Shown here piece after piece: positions 56,844-64,000 of a stretch of 64,000 nt of DNA; the stretch's first letter is position 1, and every line of letters starts with the position of its first letter. The translations under genes were made by a program, and so were the position numbers. Under the pieces are notes generated by a model. The model saw nothing but the letters and a program-made list of their open reading frames with translations, made no database searches and had not been told where the DNA came from. The stretch is taken from assembly GCA_039185015.1 (NCBI GenBank), contig JBCDAU010000004.1, positions 1-64,000 of the forward strand, read 5' to 3'. This stretch comes from JBCBSZ01 sp039185015 (GTDB lineage Bacteria; Actinomycetota; Acidimicrobiia; Acidimicrobiales; Poriferisodalaceae).

Positions 56844-56849
56844 TACGTT
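56844..56849 (+). promoter_or_regulatory. Leaderless -10 element of valS
   Basis: TACGTT, eight bases before ATG 56858. It leaves no space for a T-box or attenuator leader. Confidence 0.45.
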
Positions 56850-56857
56850 GTCCTGCC

Positions 56858-59428
56858 ATGTCGCGCATCCCCGACAAGCCGACCCCCGACGGTCTCGAGG
56901 ACCGCTGGATCGCGCGCTGGGAGTCCGACGGCACCTACCACTTCGACCGCAGCGCCACCCGGGACGAGGTCTTCGCCGTCGACACCCCGCCGCCGACCGT
57001 CAGCGGGTCGCTGCACGTGGGCCACATCTTCAGCTACACCCACACCGACCTGGTCGCCCGGTACCAGCGGATGCGGGGCAAGCACGTCTTCTACCCGATG
57101 GGCTGGGACGACAACGGCCTGCCGACCGAGCGACGGGTCCAGAACTACTACGGCGTCACCTGCGACCCCTCGCTGCCGTACGACGCTGACTTCACCCCGC
57201 CCGAGGAGCCGGCCGACCCGGCGATCCCGATCAGCCGGCCGAATTTCGTCGAACTCTGCCTGCGGCTCACCGAGATCGACGAGCAGGCGTTCGAGGAGCT
57301 GTTCAAGCACGTCGCGTTGTCGGTCGACTGGCGGCACCTCTACACGACCATCTCACCCGAGGCCCAGCGGGTCTCCCAGCGCGCGTTCCTCCGCAACCTC
57401 GCCCGTGGCGAGGCGTACTCGGCCGAGGCGCCGACGATCTGGGACGTCAGCTTCGGCACGGCAGTCGCCCAGGCCGAGATCGAGGACCGCGAGCGGCCGG
57501 GCGCCTACCACCGCATCGCCTTCCCCCGCACCGACGGCGAGGGCGACATCGAGATCGACACCACGCGCCCCGAGCTGCTGCCGGCCTGCGTCGCCCTCGT
57601 CGCGCACCCCGACGACGAGCGGTACCAGCCGCTGTTCGGCTCGACGGTCGGCACGCCGCTGTTCGGCGCCGAGGTCGAGATCCGCCCCCACGAGCTCGCC
57701 GACCCGGAGAAGGGCACCGGCATCGCCATGATCTGCACGTTCGGTGACACCACCGACGTCACGTGGTGGCGCGAGCTCCAGCTCGGCCTCCGGGCCATCG
57801 TCGACCGCGACGGTCGGCTCAAGCCGGTCGAGTGGGGCAGCCCCGGCTGGGAGTGCGGCGACCCGGCGACGGCGCAGAAGGCCTACGACGAGCTGGCCGG
57901 GAAGTACCTCAACCAGGCGAAGCGTCGCATCGTCGAGCTGCTCGACGAGGGCGGCCACCTCCGGGGCGAGGAGCGCAAGATCACCCACCCGGTCAAGTTC
58001 TTCGAGAAGGGCGACCGCCCGCTCGAGATCGTCACGAGCCGCCAGTGGTACATCCGCAACGGCGGTCGCGACGACGACCTGCGCCAGCTCATGCTCGGCC
58101 GCGGCGAGGAGCTCGTGTGGTGGCCGCACTACATGGGCGCCCGCTACCGCAGCTGGGTCGAGGGCCTCAACGGCGACTGGCTCATCTCCCGCCAGCGCTA
58201 CTTCGGTGTCCCGTTCCCGGTCTGGTACCCGGTCGGCGAGGGCGGCGCGGTCGACCACGACTCGCCGATCGTCCCATCCGAGGATCGCCTGCCGATCGAC
58301 CCGACCACCGACGCCCCCGACGGTTTCGATGAGTCGCAGCGGGGCCACCCCGGCGGCTTCGTCGCCGACCCCGACGTCATGGACACCTGGGCGACCTCGT
58401 CGCTGACCCCGGAGATCGCCGGGCAGTGGGAGGACGACCCCGACCTGTTCGCGCGGGTCTTCCCGATGGACATCCGGCCGCAGAGCCACGAGATCATTCG
58501 CACCTGGCTGTTCGCGACGGTCGTCCGCGCCCATTTCGAGTTCGACTCGCTGCCGTTCCGCAACTCGACGATCTCGGGCTGGATCCTCGACCCGGACCGC
58601 AAGAAGATGTCGAAGTCCAAGGGCAACGTCATCACCCCGATGGGGTTGCTCGAGCAGTACGGCTCCGACGCCGTCCGCTACTGGGCGGCCAACGGGCGGC
58701 CCGGCGTCGACACCGCCTTCGACGAGAAGGTCATGAAGGTCGGCCGTCGCTTGGCGATGAAGCTGCTCAACGCGACCAAGTTCGTCCTCAACCTGACCGG
58801 CGAGGACGCCGCTGCGGGCCTCGTCGGCGGCGAGGTCACCGAGCCCATCGACCGGGCGCTGCTCGCCGAGCTGCGCGGCGTCGTCGACGTCGCCACCCGG
58901 AGCTTCGACGACTTCGACTACGCCCGGGCGCTCGAGCGCACCGAGGCGCTGTTCTGGCGCTTCACCGACGACTACGTCGAGCTGGTCAAGGGCCGCGCCT
59001 ACGGTGACGGAAGCGACGAGGCGATCCGCTCCGCCCACGTCACCCTCGCCACCGCGCTGTCGACGTTCCACCGGCTGTTCGCCCCGCACCTGCCCTTCGT
59101 CACCGAGGAGACGTGGTCGTGGTGGCAGGACGGCTCCGTCCACCGCGCCCCCTGGCCGACCGTCGACGAGCTGGCGGCCGGCGCCGACGGCGACCCGACC
59201 GTCCTCACCGTCGCCGCCGACGTCCTGTCGGAGATCAGGCGGGCCAAGACCGAGGCCAAGACGTCGCTGCGCACCGAAGCCGAGACCGTCGTCGTCAGCG
59301 ACACCGACGCCCGCCTCGCCCTGCTCGCCCAGGCCGACCGCGACGTCACCGGCGCCGGCAGGGTCCGGTCCCTGAGCACCACCCCGGCCGAGGAATTCTC
59401 GGTCGAGGTCACCCTCGCCACGGCCTGA
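56858..59428 (+). CDS. valS: Valine-tRNA ligase
   Basis: 856-residue class I aminoacyl-tRNA synthetase charging tRNA-Val. HIGH motif as HVGH in PPPTVSGSLHVGHIF (about 45-60), the CP1 editing region (TTRPELLPACVALVAHPDD and the following GTGIAMICTFGD), KMSKS as KKMSKSKGN near residue 582, and an anticodon-binding domain with HRLFAPHLPFVTEETWSWW. The C-terminal coiled coil is short or missing, placing it with the shorter ValS type. Essential housekeeping gene. Confidence 0.95.
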   Translation: MSRIPDKPTPDGLEDRWIARWESDGTYHFDRSATRDEVFAVDTPPPTVSGSLHVGHIFSYTHTDLVARYQRMRGKHVFYPMGWDDNGLPTERRVQNYYGVTCDPSLPYDADFTPPEEPADPAIPISRPNFVELCLRLTEIDEQAFEELFKHVALSVDWRHLYTTISPEAQRVSQRAFLRNLARGEAYSAEAPTIWDVSFGTAVAQAEIEDRERPGAYHRIAFPRTDGEGDIEIDTTRPELLPACVALVAHPDDERYQPLFGSTVGTPLFGAEVEIRPHELADPEKGTGIAMICTFGDTTDVTWWRELQLGLRAIVDRDGRLKPVEWGSPGWECGDPATAQKAYDELAGKYLNQAKRRIVELLDEGGHLRGEERKITHPVKFFEKGDRPLEIVTSRQWYIRNGGRDDDLRQLMLGRGEELVWWPHYMGARYRSWVEGLNGDWLISRQRYFGVPFPVWYPVGEGGAVDHDSPIVPSEDRLPIDPTTDAPDGFDESQRGHPGGFVADPDVMDTWATSSLTPEIAGQWEDDPDLFARVFPMDIRPQSHEIIRTWLFATVVRAHFEFDSLPFRNSTISGWILDPDRKKMSKSKGNVITPMGLLEQYGSDAVRYWAANGRPGVDTAFDEKVMKVGRRLAMKLLNATKFVLNLTGEDAAAGLVGGEVTEPIDRALLAELRGVVDVATRSFDDFDYARALERTEALFWRFTDDYVELVKGRAYGDGSDEAIRSAHVTLATALSTFHRLFAPHLPFVTEETWSWWQDGSVHRAPWPTVDELAAGADGDPTVLTVAADVLSEIRRAKTEAKTSLRTEAETVVVSDTDARLALLAQADRDVTGAGRVRSLSTTPAEEFSVEVTLATA

Positions 59429-59492
59429 GCGCCCACGGCTCGCGCGCGTCCCGGGCCAGGCGGCCGCGCTGCGTGTGCCATCCTCGGCAGTC

Positions 59493-60788
59493 GTGCGGAG
59501 GATCTCCATCGTCATCGTCGGCCTCGTCCTCGGGCTCGGCCTGCTCGCGGCACCCGTCGGAGCGCAGACGGGTGACGACGAGCGGTACTTCGTCGCGGCC
59601 GAGACCGGCGGCGACGTGCTGACCCTCGGCGAGGCGCCCTTTCACGGGTCGCTCGCCGACACCGGCAGCGAGGCGGACATCGTGGACCTCGCGGCGACCA
59701 CGTCCGGCGACGGATACTGGCTGACCGACGACCAGGGCGGCGTGTACGCCTTCGGCGACGCCGCGTTCCACGGGTCGATGGCCGGCACCGAGCTCAACCG
59801 GCCGATCGTCGCCATGGCCGCCACCCCGTCGGGAGACGGGTACTGGCTCGCCGCGAGCGACGGAGGCATCTTCGCGTTCGGCGACGCCGGCTTCTTCGGC
59901 TCGACGGGGGCCATCACCCTGAACGAGCCGATCGTCGCCATGGCCGCCACCCCGTCGGGCGAGGGCTACTGGCTCGCCGCCCGCGACGGCGGCGTGTTCG
60001 CGTTCGGCGACGCCGGCTTCGAGGGGTCGATGGGCGGCGCGGCGCTCAACTCGCCCATGGCGTCGATGACGCCGACCGCGTCCGGGGACGGGTACTGGAT
60101 GGTGGCCGAGGACGGTGGCATCTTCGCCTTCGGCGACGCCTCGTTCCACGGCTCGCTCGGCGCGGACGGCAGCCCGGCTCCGGTGATCGACCTCGACACC
60201 GCGCTCGACGGCGACGGCTACTGGATCGTCGACGACGCCGGCACCGTCACCTCCTTCGGTTCGGCGGCCGCGATCGACGGGGTGGCCGCCGGCGGTGACG
60301 AACCGGTCGTCGGCCTGGCGGTCCGTCCCGATGGGGAGTCGGGCTGGCTCGCCACCTCCCCCAACGCCGATCGCTGGCTCGGCGTCCCGCTGCCCGCGAG
60401 CTCGGGCGACGGGCGCCGCATCGTCTACTCCAACTCCGACCAGCGCATCTGGCTGGTCGACGACCGGAACCGGGTCGAGGACTCGTGGCTGGTCTCCGGC
60501 CGGCGAGGCAGCCCGAGCCCGGGCACGTACTCCGTCTTCTCCAAGAGCCGACACACCTCCGCCGGCCATGACGGGATCACGATGGAGTACATGGTCCGCT
60601 TCGCCCACGGGCGACGCCTCGCCATCGGCTTCCACTCGATCCCCGTCTACTCGAGCGGTCGTCCACTCCAGACCGAGGCCGAGCTGGGCCAGTACCGCAG
60701 CGCCGGCTGCGTTCGGCAGCGACTCCCGCAGGCCCGGCAGCTCTATGACTGGGCCGATGTCGGCACGACCGTGGTGGTGCTGCCCTAG
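59493..60788 (+). CDS. Repeat protein with C-terminal L,D-transpeptidase (YkuD) domain
   Basis: 431 residues. A cleavable signal (IVIVGLVLGLGLLAAPVGAQ) is followed by six repeats of about 40 residues with the core YWLxxxDGGIFAFGDAxFxGS (about 30-265), a likely extracellular beta-structure. A YkuD-type module (about 300-431) carries the catalytic pattern: His in AIGFHSIPVY and YRSAGCVRQRL with the Cys nucleophile and Arg. Family role is 3-3 crosslinking or attachment to peptidoglycan. Start at GTG 59493 fits the signal. Its stop overlaps the convergent LuxR stop by four bases. Confidence 0.85.
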   Translation: MRRISIVIVGLVLGLGLLAAPVGAQTGDDERYFVAAETGGDVLTLGEAPFHGSLADTGSEADIVDLAATTSGDGYWLTDDQGGVYAFGDAAFHGSMAGTELNRPIVAMAATPSGDGYWLAASDGGIFAFGDAGFFGSTGAITLNEPIVAMAATPSGEGYWLAARDGGVFAFGDAGFEGSMGGAALNSPMASMTPTASGDGYWMVAEDGGIFAFGDASFHGSLGADGSPAPVIDLDTALDGDGYWIVDDAGTVTSFGSAAAIDGVAAGGDEPVVGLAVRPDGESGWLATSPNADRWLGVPLPASSGDGRRIVYSNSDQRIWLVDDRNRVEDSWLVSGRRGSPSPGTYSVFSKSRHTSAGHDGITMEYMVRFAHGRRLAIGFHSIPVYSSGRPLQTEAELGQYRSAGCVRQRLPQARQLYDWADVGTTVVVLP

Positions 60789-63025
60789 CCCGGTTCGAGC
60801 AGGCCGAGCTCCCTGGCCTGCTTGACCACCTCGTCACGACCGGACGCGCCGAGCTTGCGGGCGATCGAGGTGAGGTGCGTCTTCACCGTGTTCACCGAGA
60901 CGCACAGCTCCTCTGCGAGCTCGGCGCGGGTGAGCCCGGACGGCAGCAGTCGCAGCACCTCGATCTCCCGACCGGTGAGGTCGCGGGCCCCGGGCGGGAG
61001 CGCATCCCGCTCAGGCGGCGGGGCGAACCGGAGCTCGTTGGCCGCATCGCGGACCATGTCGCCGACGATCCCGGATCCGACGAGCGAGCCGACCCGACGG
61101 AAGGCCGCCCGGAGTCGGGCCCGGGCCTCGTCGTTGTCACCCATCCGGTGGGCGAGGCGGGCACCGAGCAGGTCGAGCCGCACCCGCAGGTGGGGCTCGC
61201 GGGCGATCGTCGCCAGTCGCTGCGCGTCGGCGAGGTGGATGCCCGCCTCCCTCAGTCGCCACTCGTCGGCGGCGACGAGGGCCAGCGCCAGGTGGGCCAT
61301 CGCCGGCAGGTGGTAGCGCTCGCCGTCCTCGCTCTCGCAGTGGACCAGCGCTGCGCCGGCGGCGCTCAACGCCGCCGTGGGATCCCCGGCGTCGGCGGCG
61401 ATCACGGCCAGGTAGGACTGCGCCATGACCAGCGACGAGAACTCGCGGATCTCGGACCCGTCCTCCACCGCGCAGCGCAGGGCCTCGACGGCGTCCGGAC
61501 GGCCCATCCAGTAGCCGGCGACGCCGAGGACGGTCGCCGCGGCTGCCGTGCTGACCGACGGATCGCCGCCGCATCGCTTGGCGGCGACCTCCGCCCACGC
61601 GAACGCATCCTGCACCCGGCCGAGGTGTCGGTCGCGGTGCGACCGGATCGTGGCCGCATCGATGTAGGCATCTCCGTCGGGCTCGCGCTCCGCCTCGGTC
61701 ACCCACGCTTCGATCTCGTCGTAGTGCCCGGCGTTGAGGCGGGCCCAGCCGGCCATCGCGCACAGCTCGGCCGAGCGGCGGACCTGATCGTCGGGGAGCG
61801 CGTCGACCCAGCCCCAGACCGTCGCCTGGCGTCCGGCGTTCGTGTAGGGCAGCCACGACGACAGGATCCGCTCGGTCGCGACGTCGTGGTCGCCGGCCTC
61901 GATCGCGTGGTGGATCGCCCGCGACCAGGAACCGGCGCCGGCGTAGTGGTGCCCGGCGCGCCGGTGCAGCTCGGCGGTCAGCTCCGGGTCCTCGCCCAGA
62001 CGGGCCCGCAGCATCTCGGCGAGCAGCTGGTGATAGCGCCAGGCCGTCCGCTCACCGTCGAGTGGTACGACGAACAGCGACCGGTCCTCGAGCTCGCGCA
62101 GCACGAGCACCGAGCCGGTCGAGTCGAGGACGGCGTCGCAGGCGGGACCGGTGAGCTCGTCGAGCACCGAGGTCCGCACCAGGAAGCGCTGCAGCTCCGG
62201 CGGCTGCGCGTCGAGCACCTCCTCGGTCAGGTAATCGACGAGGTGCCGCTCGGCCCCGGAGAGCTCGGCGAGGAACGTCGCCCGATCGGGCCGGCCGCGA
62301 AGCGACAGACCAGCGAGGTAGAGACCCGTCGCCCACCCCTCGGTGCGCTCGACGAGGTGGCCGAGCTCGTCGGACTCCAGATCGACCCCGACCGTGTCGC
62401 GCAGCAGCTGGGCGGCCTCGTCCGCGGTGAAGGACAGCTCCCCGGCGCGGAGCTCCACGAGCTGATCGCGAGCCCGGAGCCGGGACAGCGGGAAGGGTGG
62501 GTCGGTCCGGGACGCCACGATCACGTGCAGGTTCGGTGGTGCCAACCGGATCAGCTCGGCGAGCTGGTCGGGCACCCGGCCGTCCTGGACGGCCTGCACG
62601 TCGTCGAGCACGAGCACCGTCTCGAGCGACGACGCCTCGATCCGAGCCAGGAGGAACGGCAGGGCCCGCTCGACGGCGTCGGCCTGCCCGGACACCAGCT
62701 CCCGGCGCAGCGGTGCGCCGTCGATCACCCCGGCGCGCTCGAGCGACTCGACGATGTAGCTCCAGCAGCGCACCGGGTCGGCGTCGCCGGGATCGAGCGT
62801 GGTCCAGGCCACCGAGGCCGGCAGGGCTGGTGCCTCCATGGCGAGGAAGGTGGTCTTGCCCGAGCCGGCGGGGGCGACGACAACCGTCAGCGGACGCTCC
62901 AGGCACCCGCCCAGGGCGTCGGCGAGGCGCTCGCGGCGGACCGCTCCGGGCGGCACGCGAGGCACGACGAGCTTGGCCGCCAGCAGCGGCCGCCCGGTCT
63001 CGGCGGTGCGCGTCGAGTCCCCCAT
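60785..63025 (-). CDS. MalT-type LuxR transcriptional regulator
   Basis: 746 residues, a STAND ATPase activator. N-terminal nucleotide domain with Walker A APAGSGKTT (about 45-55), Walker B-like VLVLDDVQAV and sensor IVASRTDPPFPLSRLRAR. A winged-helix region follows, then a long TPR-like helical domain (about 340-660), and a C-terminal LuxR HTH: LTGREIEVLRLLPSGLTRAELAEEL and VNTVKTHLTSIARKLGAS. It senses an unknown inducer by its TPR domain, binds ATP and oligomerises. ATG 63025 has GAGGGCG upstream; TTG 63037 is an alternative. Confidence 0.9.
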   Translation of the reverse strand: MGDSTRTAETGRPLLAAKLVVPRVPPGAVRRERLADALGGCLERPLTVVVAPAGSGKTTFLAMEAPALPASVAWTTLDPGDADPVRCWSYIVESLERAGVIDGAPLRRELVSGQADAVERALPFLLARIEASSLETVLVLDDVQAVQDGRVPDQLAELIRLAPPNLHVIVASRTDPPFPLSRLRARDQLVELRAGELSFTADEAAQLLRDTVGVDLESDELGHLVERTEGWATGLYLAGLSLRGRPDRATFLAELSGAERHLVDYLTEEVLDAQPPELQRFLVRTSVLDELTGPACDAVLDSTGSVLVLRELEDRSLFVVPLDGERTAWRYHQLLAEMLRARLGEDPELTAELHRRAGHHYAGAGSWSRAIHHAIEAGDHDVATERILSSWLPYTNAGRQATVWGWVDALPDDQVRRSAELCAMAGWARLNAGHYDEIEAWVTEAEREPDGDAYIDAATIRSHRDRHLGRVQDAFAWAEVAAKRCGGDPSVSTAAAATVLGVAGYWMGRPDAVEALRCAVEDGSEIREFSSLVMAQSYLAVIAADAGDPTAALSAAGAALVHCESEDGERYHLPAMAHLALALVAADEWRLREAGIHLADAQRLATIAREPHLRVRLDLLGARLAHRMGDNDEARARLRAAFRRVGSLVGSGIVGDMVRDAANELRFAPPPERDALPPGARDLTGREIEVLRLLPSGLTRAELAEELCVSVNTVKTHLTSIARKLGASGRDEVVKQARELGLLEPG

Positions 63026-63071
63026 CGCCCTCGTCAACCCACCGAGGACGGCCGGGGCTTCCCCGGCGGGC

Positions 63072-64000
63072 CTAGCGAACGGCGGAGAGGGAGAGCGCGA
63101 AGTCGCCGGCGGCGTCGGTCCAGAGCTGCACGAGCTCGAGGCCGGCTGTGGCCAGCTCGTCCCGGAGCCCGTCGGGCCGGAACTTCGCGCTGATCTCGGT
63201 CCGCATCTCCTCGCCGGCCTCGAAGGACACCTCGAGGTCGAGGTCGGGGATGCGGATGACCTGGGCGTGGCGGGCGCGGAGGCGCATCTCGATCCATTCC
63301 TCCTCAGCGTCCCACACCGCGACGTGCTCGAAGCCGTCGGGGTCGACCTCGGCGTCCAGCTGCCGAGCGAGGACCCGCAGGACGTTGAGGTTGAACTCGG
63401 CCGTGACCCCGGCGGCGTCGTCGTAGGCGGCGACCAGGCGACCGCGATCCTTCACGAGATCGGTGCCGAGCAGCAGGTGGTCGCCGGGCACGAGACCCGA
63501 CACGAGCTCGCCGAGCAGGTGCGAGCGCTCCTTCGGAGAGAAGTTGCCGACGGTCCCGCCGAGGAAGGCCACCAGCCGGCGCCCTCCGATCGGGAGCTGG
63601 CCGAGGTGGAGGTCGAAGTCGCCGACGATCCCCTCGACCTCGAGGCCGGGGTACTCCTGCACCAGCTCGATCGCCGAGGCCCGGAGGAACTCCGGCGACA
63701 CGTCGAAGGGCACGTACTTCGGCCGAGCCGTCGCCGTCATGAGGCGATCGATGAGCACGCGGGTCTTCTCCGCCGTGCCCGATCCCAGCTCGACGAGCGT
63801 GTCGGGTGCGGCCAGCTCGATGATCTCGGCGGCCCGGGCCGTGAGGATCTCACGCTCGGCCCGCGTCGGGTAGTACTCGGGCAGCCGGGTGATCTCGTCG
63901 AAGAGCTGGCTGCCGCGCTCGTCGTAGAACCACTTCGGCGGCAGCGTCTTCGGCATGGCCGACAGGCCCTCGATGACGTCGGCGATCAGGCGCTCTTGGA
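63072..64000 (-). CDS. egtD: L-histidine N(alpha)-methyltransferase EgtD, start beyond window
   Basis: First committed step of ergothioneine synthesis: SAM-dependent trimethylation of histidine to hercynine. The visible 309 residues cover nearly the whole family length (about 320). PPKWFYDERGSQLFDEIT and LPEYYPTRAE are hallmark N-terminal motifs, LVELGSGTAEKTR is the SAM loop, VPFDVSPEFLRAS and FLGGTVGNFSP follow, and RTEISAKF near the end is the substrate region. The frame is open to the window edge through ERLIADVIEGL, so the true start is a few codons outside. The rest of an egt cluster (egtB, egtC) would be expected upstream. Confidence 0.92.
   Translation of the reverse strand, partial: QERLIADVIEGLSAMPKTLPPKWFYDERGSQLFDEITRLPEYYPTRAEREILTARAAEIIELAAPDTLVELGSGTAEKTRVLIDRLMTATARPKYVPFDVSPEFLRASAIELVQEYPGLEVEGIVGDFDLHLGQLPIGGRRLVAFLGGTVGNFSPKERSHLLGELVSGLVPGDHLLLGTDLVKDRGRLVAAYDDAAGVTAEFNLNVLRVLARQLDAEVDPDGFEHVAVWDAEEEWIEMRLRARHAQVIRIPDLDLEVSFEAGEEMRTEISAKFRPDGLRDELATAGLELVQLWTDAAGDFALSLSAVR

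Noticed and set aside
56789..56857. T-box leader for valS
   Set aside because: The gap is only 69 bases, and the -10-like hexamer lies eight bases before ATG; no specifier or T-box bulge sequence is seen.

Overview
The window is a 64 kb stretch of a very GC-rich actinobacterial chromosome. The lipoproteins with Cys-Gly-Asp/Ser lipoboxes and acidic Thr/Glu linkers, the FGDAxFxGS repeat protein, the many TetR regulators, the DUF427 and DUF1989 families, EgtD and the abundance of P450/SDR/acyl-CoA enzymes point to an Acidimicrobiia-type actinobacterium (Ilumatobacter/Iamia-like). That placement is inferred from gene content by eye, not from a search. Genes are packed tightly, with many ATGA/GTGA stop-start overlaps and no gene-free stretch over about 200 bases. 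I saw no tRNA, rRNA, insertion sequence, phage gene or CRISPR array.

Layout. 1-4.7 kb (minus): acyl-CoA synthetase (cut by the window edge), class III aminotransferase, P450, SRPBCC protein and ArsR regulator. 4.7-7.7 kb (plus): rhodanese-type sulfurtransferase, SDR and a second P450. 7.6-12.4 kb: membrane proteins, GNAT, SDR, a short Erm-type rRNA methyltransferase and an MFS exporter. 12.4-14.7 kb: Rieske oxygenase plus a small membrane protein, divergent from a PaaX-type regulator. 14.8-20.5 kb: TetR/RND exporter pair, TetR/SDR/hydrolase group. 20.6-21.7 kb: a tandem lipoprotein duplication whose first copy has lost its N-terminus. 21.7-27.2 kb: acetoin-dehydrogenase-like operon (AcoX-like kinase, E1 alpha, E1 beta, free lipoyl domain, DUF1330) divergent from an AcoR-like regulator with a degenerate AAA+ domain. 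27.2-36.4 kb: YceI, YHYH lipoprotein, two-component system, lipoproteins, a secreted beta-propeller and a double DUF427 protein. 36.4-44.3 kb: TetR/P450, TetR/small membrane protein, cupin, hydrolase/TetR pair, acyl-CoA dehydrogenase, HtrA protease. 44.4-53.0 kb (plus): TetR, then ABC transporter, two DUF1989 proteins, allophanate hydrolase and a carboxyltransferase-only urea/guanidine carboxylase. 53-64 kb: small conserved proteins, TAP-like lipoprotein peptidase, SMP-30 protein, valine-tRNA ligase, a repeat/L,D-transpeptidase protein, a MalT-type LuxR regulator and EgtD (cut by the window edge).

How the parts work together. Three P450s, a Rieske oxygenase, several SDRs, an acyl-CoA dehydrogenase and an acyl-CoA synthetase, each beside a local one-component regulator, suggest a chemoheterotroph that oxidises hydrophobic or aromatic substrates in small independently switched modules. 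The nitrogen operon would import a guanidine/urea-type compound, carboxylate it and split allophanate to ammonia and CO2, but its carboxylase lacks the biotin carboxylase and biotin carrier domains, which must be supplied from elsewhere.

Regulation is unusually legible. Many genes carry a TANNNT hexamer 5-8 bases before the start codon with no room for a ribosome binding site (leaderless transcripts). Divergent regulator/target pairs carry clear inverted repeats, the most striking being a 46-bp palindrome-of-palindromes at 40900-40945. The two-component locus is bracketed by matching 11-bp-phased CCTGTG direct repeats.
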